From: Dyadobacter sp. Leaf189
GTDB taxonomy: Bacteria; Bacteroidota; Bacteroidia; Cytophagales; Spirosomataceae
Assembly (NCBI RefSeq): GCF_001424405.1
Contig: NZ_LMPS01000009.1
Location: 62,001-126,000 of the forward strand
Direction of reading: 5' to 3'
DNA: 64,000 nt
A program made the translations under genes and the position numbers. Below the pieces are notes generated by a model. That model was not told the origin of the DNA. It made no database searches and saw only the letters and a program-made list of their open reading frames with translations. Below, piece after piece: positions 60,075 to 64,000 of the stretch (positions are counted from its first letter, which is position 1; each line of letters begins with the position of its first letter).

Positions 60075-61421
60075 ATGATGAATTGGGACAAACTGCTTTC
60101 CGCCAAACGCTGGGGAAGTGAAGACAAATACAATGCAAATCCGGCCGAAGCGCGGTCTGAGTTTCAACGCGATTACGACAGGCTTATTTTTTCTTCTCCT
60201 TTCAGAAGACTTCAAAATAAAACACAGGTATTCCCATTACCCGGAAGTGTTTTTGTACATAACCGGCTAACCCACAGCCTGGAAGTGGCTAGTGTGGGAA
60301 AGTCTCTCGGCCGGATATTCTACAATAAGCTCTGTTCAGCCGACGCTGACATTGACTCAAAATATCCTTTGGTTAGTGAGATAGGGAACATCGTTTCCGC
60401 CGCTTGTCTCGCACACGATCTGGGTAACCCTGCATTCGGACACTCGGGTGAAGCCGCTATCTCGCATTATTTTACACACGGTGACGGATTTAAATACAAA
60501 ACCCTTGTAAGTGAGGCACAATGGGCTGATCTGATCCATTTTGAAGGAAATGCAAATGCATTCCGGATACTGACACACCCTTATGCCGGAAAAGGCTACG
60601 GAAGTTTCGCTCTGACCTACGCTACATTAGCCGCCATTGCAAAGTATCCCTGCGAAGCCATTGCAGGACATAATAAGGCCAATATTCACACCAAGAAATA
60701 CGGCTTCTTCCAATCAGAGCAGGATGGCTTTCAAAAGATTGCCAATGAACTCGACCTGCATAAAGTAACCGACTCGCCGTTGGTTTATAAACGTCACCCG
60801 CTGGTTTATCTGGTGGAGGCGGCTGACGATATTTGTTACAATATCATTGACCTGGAAGATGCGCACCGCCTCAAAATCCTTTCTTATAAGGAAGTCGAAA
60901 CTTTGCTGCTGGAACTTTGTAACGACCCCAAAATGCCGGCAAGGTTACAGGAGATCGACGACGACGATGCCAAGATCAGTTTGCTGAGAGCTAAATCGAT
61001 CAACACGCTCATCGGGGCCTGCTCCGAACTTTTCTATGATGAACAATCCACGATTCTATCGGGCGATCTGAACTGCAGCCTGATCGACGGAATTGCGGAA
61101 CCTTACCGGAGCGCGATGAAAGAAATTGAGCGCATTTCCATCAGTAAAATTTACAATTATTCATCCGTGGTTCAGATAGAAGTAGCGGGGTACAAGGTAA
61201 TCGGCGGACTGCTGGAAGAATTTGTGCCAGCCTACCTGAATAATACTTCGCATTATACCCGCAAGCTGGTGGACCTGATACCCAAACAATTCATCACATC
61301 CCGCACAGATACCTATTCCCGGATCCAGACCGTGCTGGATTTTATTTCGGGGATGACGGACCTGTACGCAGTGGAACTGTTCAGGAAGATAAAAGGCATT
61401 TCGTTTCCATCTATTTCCTAG
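60075..61421 (+). CDS. dgt: Deoxyguanosinetriphosphate triphosphohydrolase (dGTPase), HD superfamily
   Basis: Hydrolyses dNTPs to the deoxynucleoside and triphosphate. The HD-domain ligands are present: His67 in RLTHSLEV, and His114-Asp115 in AACLAHDLGNPAFGHSGEAA. SPFRRLQNKTQVFPLPGSVF precedes them, the standard dGTPase opening. The length (448 residues) fits the Dgt group; LVYLVEAADDICYNIIDLED carries the last metal ligand. It is monocistronic and divergent from the DUF3500 gene. Two adjacent ATG codons occur at the start (60075 and 60078). Confidence 0.93.
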   Translation: MMNWDKLLSAKRWGSEDKYNANPAEARSEFQRDYDRLIFSSPFRRLQNKTQVFPLPGSVFVHNRLTHSLEVASVGKSLGRIFYNKLCSADADIDSKYPLVSEIGNIVSAACLAHDLGNPAFGHSGEAAISHYFTHGDGFKYKTLVSEAQWADLIHFEGNANAFRILTHPYAGKGYGSFALTYATLAAIAKYPCEAIAGHNKANIHTKKYGFFQSEQDGFQKIANELDLHKVTDSPLVYKRHPLVYLVEAADDICYNIIDLEDAHRLKILSYKEVETLLLELCNDPKMPARLQEIDDDDAKISLLRAKSINTLIGACSELFYDEQSTILSGDLNCSLIDGIAEPYRSAMKEIERISISKIYNYSSVVQIEVAGYKVIGGLLEEFVPAYLNNTSHYTRKLVDLIPKQFITSRTDTYSRIQTVLDFISGMTDLYAVELFRKIKGISFPSIS

Positions 61422-61529
61422 GCTAAATACCGCACTTACAATGCAATAAGCGTAATATTAATTCGAATATTAAAAGTTTTACGTAAATTGTTTTCCCGAA
61501 TTATCCAGCCCTTTTAGATACGTAAACCC

Positions 61530-62654
61530 ATGCAAATTGAACAGGTAGTTTATACCGAATCTTCCTCTCAGGTTACATTTAGTTTTAGTCCACAACTCCT
61601 ATTTATATTCGGAAACCGCGAACTACTTGAGGGTAGCAGTCTGACCACAAAGCTGGCAGCCGAATATCCCGGGGCGATCTTTTCCGGATGCTCGACAGCA
61701 GGTGAAATTGCAGATGTGAATGTGAAGGACAATACCATTATAATCACGGCGATCGGCTTTGATAAAACGGGTGTAAAAAGCTCGAAGGTTTGTCTTGAAG
61801 ATATCCAGTTCAGCAGCTTTGAAGCTGGCAAGCAACTGGTAGACCAGCTTCCAAAAGAAGGATTGCAGCACGTTTTTGTTGTTTCCGACGGTCTGAAAGT
61901 GAATGGTACCGATCTGGTAAAAGGTATGACGGAGCACCTTCCGGCAGATGTTACCTTAACCGGCGGTCTTGCCGGCGACGGTTCCCATTTCGTGAAGACG
62001 GTGATTGTGGAGCCTGACGGCGCTGTGGCAACACAAAGTGTAGCGGCAGTAGGATTTTACGGGGACACTCTGTCCATTGGTTTTGGTTCAAGAGGCGGCT
62101 GGGACAGTTTCGGACTGGACAGAGTAGTAACCAAATCGAAAGAAAACGTTTTGTTTGAGATCGATAACCAGCCTGCGCTGGATCTTTATAAATCATTTTT
62201 GGGAGATAAAGCCAAAGAGCTCCCGGCCTCGGGCCTGCTTTTTCCATTGAGCATGCGCGACAGCGAAGACCGCGCCCCTGTGGTACGTACCATTCTTGGC
62301 ATTAATGAGGACGAAAAAAGCCTCACTTTCGCCGGTGACATTCCGGAGGGTTCATTTGTAAGGTTAATGAAGGCAAACAACGACCGCCTGATCACAGGCG
62401 CGGAAGAAGCAGCGCACGCGGCTGCCGAGGGCCTGAAAAATGATCCCGAGCTCGCAATCCTGGTGAGCTGCGTCGGAAGAAAGCTGGTATTAAAACAAAT
62501 GGTGGAAGAAGAAGTGGAATGCGTTTCGGAAGTATTGTCGGCTCCGTTTATGGCTGGCTTTTACTCTTATGGCGAGCTGGCACCCTTTAACCGCAATGCT
62601 TTGTGCGAGCTCCACAATCAAACCATGACCATTACCACTTTCAGGGAACTGTAA
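61530..62654 (+). CDS. FIST domain sensory protein
   Basis: Encodes 374 residues with FIST_N (LLFIFGNRELLEGSSLTTKL, then AEYPGAIFSGCSTAGEIADV) and FIST_C (GLLFPLSMRDSEDRAPVVRT; SAPFMAGFYSYGELAPFNRN) domains. FIST proteins are proposed small-ligand sensors, perhaps for amino acids, that feed signal-transduction systems. It is soluble with no signal peptide. Its stop codon overlaps the ATG of the histidine kinase (TAATG), so kinase translation is coupled to it and the two very probably form one sensory complex. Confidence 0.92.
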   Translation: MQIEQVVYTESSSQVTFSFSPQLLFIFGNRELLEGSSLTTKLAAEYPGAIFSGCSTAGEIADVNVKDNTIIITAIGFDKTGVKSSKVCLEDIQFSSFEAGKQLVDQLPKEGLQHVFVVSDGLKVNGTDLVKGMTEHLPADVTLTGGLAGDGSHFVKTVIVEPDGAVATQSVAAVGFYGDTLSIGFGSRGGWDSFGLDRVVTKSKENVLFEIDNQPALDLYKSFLGDKAKELPASGLLFPLSMRDSEDRAPVVRTILGINEDEKSLTFAGDIPEGSFVRLMKANNDRLITGAEEAAHAAAEGLKNDPELAILVSCVGRKLVLKQMVEEEVECVSEVLSAPFMAGFYSYGELAPFNRNALCELHNQTMTITTFREL

Positions 62655-64000
62655 TGTCTGCTATTGAAATAACGGAAACCAATTACCACCGGCTGCTTAA
62701 ACGGCAGATCCGGAAATCATTGCCTTTGGAGCTGGCCGAACACCCTGGCTTACAGGATTTCCTTTTATCAGTCCATTTGGCTTATACCGAATACCAGGAC
62801 GATCTTACGAGGGTTGAACATATTCTCGAACAAAGCTCAGGCGAGCTTTTCAAGGCGAACAGGGAACTGACCCGCGTTGCGCAGGAGAAGACCGAAGAAG
62901 CTGCGCTGACCAGCAAAAGACTGGAACAGGTTGTCAGCAGCATTTCAGAGATACTCTTGCAACTTGATCGTGACGGTACCATCATCTATCTCAATAATGC
63001 ATGGGAAACTGTTACCGGCTATACTGTAGCCGAAACGCTCAACCGTAACTGGATGGATTTCTTCTCCGAATCGGCTGATCAGATCAATGAAGTTCTGAAT
63101 ACGGAGCAGAATGCGGTGGATGCGATTATCAAAATCCACACGGCCGGTAAAAAAGAGATATGGGTCGGCGGATCGATTACGAAACAATACGCCGGCGACG
63201 AGCTCGTAGGTTACATTGGCGCACTTTCGGATGTGACCGAAAAGGTTAATTCCGAAAGGAAACTGAAATCCTACATGCGCGATCTGGAAAGGATCAATGC
63301 AGAACTTGACCAGTTTGCATACGTGGTAAGCCACGACCTGAAAGCGCCGCTCCGCGCCATCAATAACTTGTCTGAATGGATTGAAGAAGACATTAACCAT
63401 TTGCTGGAAGGAGATACGCTCGACCAGTTTAAGCTGCTGCGCGGCCGCGTGCATAGAATGGAAAGTCTGATCAATGGGATCCTGTCGTATTCAAGGGCTG
63501 GCAGGATTAAAACTTCCAAGGAACGTTTTGCATTGAAAGCGCTGGTTGACGATCTGTCTGAAACTTTCAGCAGCAAAAAACCTGTACGCTTCAAACTGGA
63601 CGGTGACGCAAGTCTTGAACTAGAAACAGAGAAGATTACATTGACCCAGATTTTACAGAACCTGATTTCAAATGGCGTCAAATACAACGACAAGCCGGAG
63701 ATAGAGATCACGATCGGCTGGCGGGAGAAAGACACTCTGTACGAATTTTACGTAGGAGATAATGGTCCTGGCATCAGCCCCGAATTTCATGAAAGAATAT
63801 TTGTGATTTTCCAGACCTTACAGGCGCGTGACGAAGTTGAGAGCACCGGTGTGGGGCTCGCAATTGTGAAGAAAATACTGGATGAAAAAGGCGGCGTGAT
63901 CCGGATAGAATCTCAAATGGGTGAAGGGACCAAGTTCTTCTTTACCTGGCCGAAGAATGAATTGAAAAATACTGAAACCTCTCTCAAAAACAATCCATTT
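62654..64000 (+). CDS. PAS domain sensor histidine kinase, C-terminus outside window
   Basis: The first 449 codons, without a stop up to the window edge. An N-terminal helical coiled coil (residues 55-90, LTRVAQEKTEEAALTSKRLE) leads into a PAS domain (ISEILLQLDRDGTIIYLNNA; WETVTGYTVAETLNRNWMDF) with PAC-like end. The HisKA phosphoacceptor is His227 in FAYVVSHDLKAPLRAINN. The HATPase_c boxes are ILQNLISNGVKYND, VGDNGPGISPEF and GVGLAIVKKILDEKGG. There are no membrane segments, so it is cytoplasmic. Coupling to FIST (4-base TAATG junction) suggests FIST is its sensor. The last residues seen are past the kinase domain and the gene may end shortly. Confidence 0.92.
   Translation, partial: MSAIEITETNYHRLLKRQIRKSLPLELAEHPGLQDFLLSVHLAYTEYQDDLTRVEHILEQSSGELFKANRELTRVAQEKTEEAALTSKRLEQVVSSISEILLQLDRDGTIIYLNNAWETVTGYTVAETLNRNWMDFFSESADQINEVLNTEQNAVDAIIKIHTAGKKEIWVGGSITKQYAGDELVGYIGALSDVTEKVNSERKLKSYMRDLERINAELDQFAYVVSHDLKAPLRAINNLSEWIEEDINHLLEGDTLDQFKLLRGRVHRMESLINGILSYSRAGRIKTSKERFALKALVDDLSETFSSKKPVRFKLDGDASLELETEKITLTQILQNLISNGVKYNDKPEIEITIGWREKDTLYEFYVGDNGPGISPEFHERIFVIFQTLQARDEVESTGVGLAIVKKILDEKGGVIRIESQMGEGTKFFFTWPKNELKNTETSLKNNPF

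Overview
The window looks like chromosome of a Bacteroidota bacterium, most likely order Cytophagales and close to Dyadobacter or Spirosoma. The genus is inferred from general protein flavour, not measured. Support comes from a SusC/SusD pair, a gliding-motility-type C-terminal (CHU_C) domain, candidate promoters of the TAnnTTTG type, starts without clear Shine-Dalgarno sequences, and a long-form QueA. No rRNA, insertion sequence, phage module or CRISPR array is visible. One tRNA gene (Asn, GTT) is present.

Layout. 1-5.4 kb: the edge of a surface polysaccharide locus (truncated NeuB-type synthase, Wzc-type tyrosine autokinase, UDP-galactopyranose mutase), then an OmpA-type porin; two of these genes have good terminators. 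5.6-9.1 kb: tgt, divergent from a GT2 glycosyltransferase-rsmG-small protein run, then tRNA-Asn. 9.1-19.1 kb: an accessory island built round a 1989-residue SpvB/FG-GAP/RHS protein whose tip carries a zincin motif (HEYGH). It is followed by one intact and two decayed copies of a small lipoprotein family, a secreted protein of unknown function and a short CHU_C protein. 19.1-23.3 kb: a DKNYY lipoprotein, a membrane-anchored HTH-like protein and an S74 self-cleaving fibre protein. 23.3-27.2 kb: nitrilase, GNAT and SnoaL-like genes, then a large membrane protein.

27.3-33.0 kb: a BtuFCD/FecBCD-type ABC importer in an overlapping operon behind a long-form QueA and a small membrane protein, with a PduO-type cobalamin adenosyltransferase divergent from it. 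Vitamin B12 is the best guess for the substrate, and a BtuB-like receptor lies at 53.4 kb. 33.1-34.5 kb: ilvE, then an 8-bp tandem repeat array and a strong terminator. 34.5-42.4 kb: AraC regulator, divergent sodium:solute symporter, then SusC/SusD. 42.5-53.1 kb: cupin, DUF72, periplasmic class II cyclic-nucleotide phosphodiesterase, a photolyase of the FeS-BCP lineage that appears to lack the cluster cysteines, GNAT, AI-2E family exporter, ABC1 kinase with a TetR regulator, an aldonolactone/alditol-type FAD oxidase and a MocR regulator. 53.2-62.6 kb: a long imperfect inverted repeat, the TonB receptor, hydrolase, quinone oxidoreductase, YccF, pseudouridine synthase, a ParE-type toxin-antitoxin pair, DUF3500 and dGTPase. 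61.5-64 kb: a FIST sensor translationally coupled to a PAS histidine kinase that runs off the window.

Most interesting: the RHS-zincin island with its degenerating lipoprotein array (candidate toxin and immunity genes), a TGT that has lost its three zinc cysteines, a photolyase without its Fe-S ligands, the QueA/B12 cluster, a membrane-spanning HTH/ConA-like protein beside a self-cleaving fibre protein, and two unusual intergenic repeat structures.
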